Assembly: GCA_017590115.1 (NCBI GenBank)
Contig: JAGGNK010010226.1
Location: 5,491,732-5,555,731, forward strand
Reading direction: 5' to 3'
From: Montifringilla adamsi
Taxonomy: Eukaryota; Chordata; Aves; Passeriformes; Passeridae
Length of the DNA stretch: 64,000 nt
Below, one piece after another: positions 63,712 to 64,000 of the stretch; positions within the stretch are counted from its first letter, which is position 1, and each line of letters opens with the position of its first letter. The position numbers and the translations under genes are program-made. Under the pieces are notes generated by a model. The model saw nothing but the letters and a program-made list of their open reading frames with translations, was not told where the DNA came from and searched no databases.

Positions 63712-64000
63712 TGAAGAAGGTATTGAGCTGATTTTGTGGCCATCCATTAAATGTGTCCCAGTTGTATCTCCTGGTGCTAAGGAAAAAAAAAACTGTGATA
63801 CCTCAGCTTAATGCAGTGCTACATCTGTACTAATACACAGGGTGCTTGAGGTATGTTAAAGGATATACAGCAGACATTTATCAGCACTTCTCCTCCACTG
63901 GGTGATGCAGAGAAGGTTCTGCCCCTGTGTGTGTATTCAGGCAATTGAACTGAGCACACACTCTCAAAGGCACGCTTTTGTTTGCAGTAGGGATGTTAAC

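Larger units (their letters stand above)
44891..64000 (+). other. CADM2: CADM2 intron after stalk exon C (5' part, at least 19,110 bp)
   Basis: The donor is GTACAG at 44891. I looked for the transmembrane exon (expected ALIGGIVAVVV-like residues) by eye and did not find it, so the intron most likely continues past the window. Recognised contents are low-complexity A/C tracts at 49.6 and 51.0 kb, a T29 run at 52.2 kb, two CR1-type relics at 54.7 and 57.6 kb, the diverged 270-bp repeat pair at 61.0 and 62.5 kb, and a G-quadruplex-type motif near 63.7 kb. Small open frames elsewhere resemble nothing known. Confidence 0.8.

Noticed and set aside
44891..64000. search for the CADM2 transmembrane exon
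   Set aside because: No stretch encoding the expected GGIVAVVV-like membrane segment with splice sites was found by eye; it is presumed to lie beyond the window.

Overview
This 64 kb window is vertebrate nuclear DNA, almost all intron, from the 3' half of one gene on the + strand: CADM2 (cell adhesion molecule 2, also called SynCAM2 or Necl-3), a neuronal immunoglobulin-superfamily adhesion protein. Several LINE relics of the CR1 type, young and old, plus one retroviral-type solo LTR point to a sauropsid, most likely a bird. The species cannot be read from the sequence alone.

Three coding exons are clear from reading frame, splice sites and family motifs. Exon A (4023-4113) and exon B (26160-26338) together encode the third, membrane-proximal Ig domain. 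Exon C (44771-44890) encodes the Ser/Thr-rich stalk between that domain and the membrane. Their phases agree (1/2, 2/1, 1/1). The introns are 22,046 bp (A to B) and 18,432 bp (B to C), with more than 4 kb before A and more than 19 kb after C. The exons for the signal peptide, Ig1, Ig2, transmembrane segment and cytoplasmic tail were not found and should lie outside the window.

The introns hold transposon relics: an old CR1/L3-like copy at about 14.7-15.6 kb, antisense pieces near 30.5 kb, another old CR1-like end near 54.7-55.0 kb, a clearer CR1 3' end at 57.6-57.95 kb, and a solo LTR on the minus strand at 38.17-38.62 kb. They also hold a 90-bp direct repeat at 8.8 and 10.0 kb, a diverged pair of about 270 bp at 61.0 and 62.5 kb, a 4-copy 21-bp minisatellite at 42.4 kb, two G-quadruplex-type motifs, and many homopolymer and A/C- or T/G-rich low-complexity tracts. 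Short open frames elsewhere look like chance or fall in repeats. No tRNA, rRNA, CRISPR array or other gene was recognised.

The most interesting candidate is a possible 18-nt (or 15-nt) microexon at 25983-26000. A very strong polypyrimidine tract and tandem acceptor precede it, a good donor follows it, and its length keeps the CADM2 frame open. If used, it would add five or six residues to the third Ig domain just ahead of the conserved tryptophan strand. This is a prediction from sequence only.
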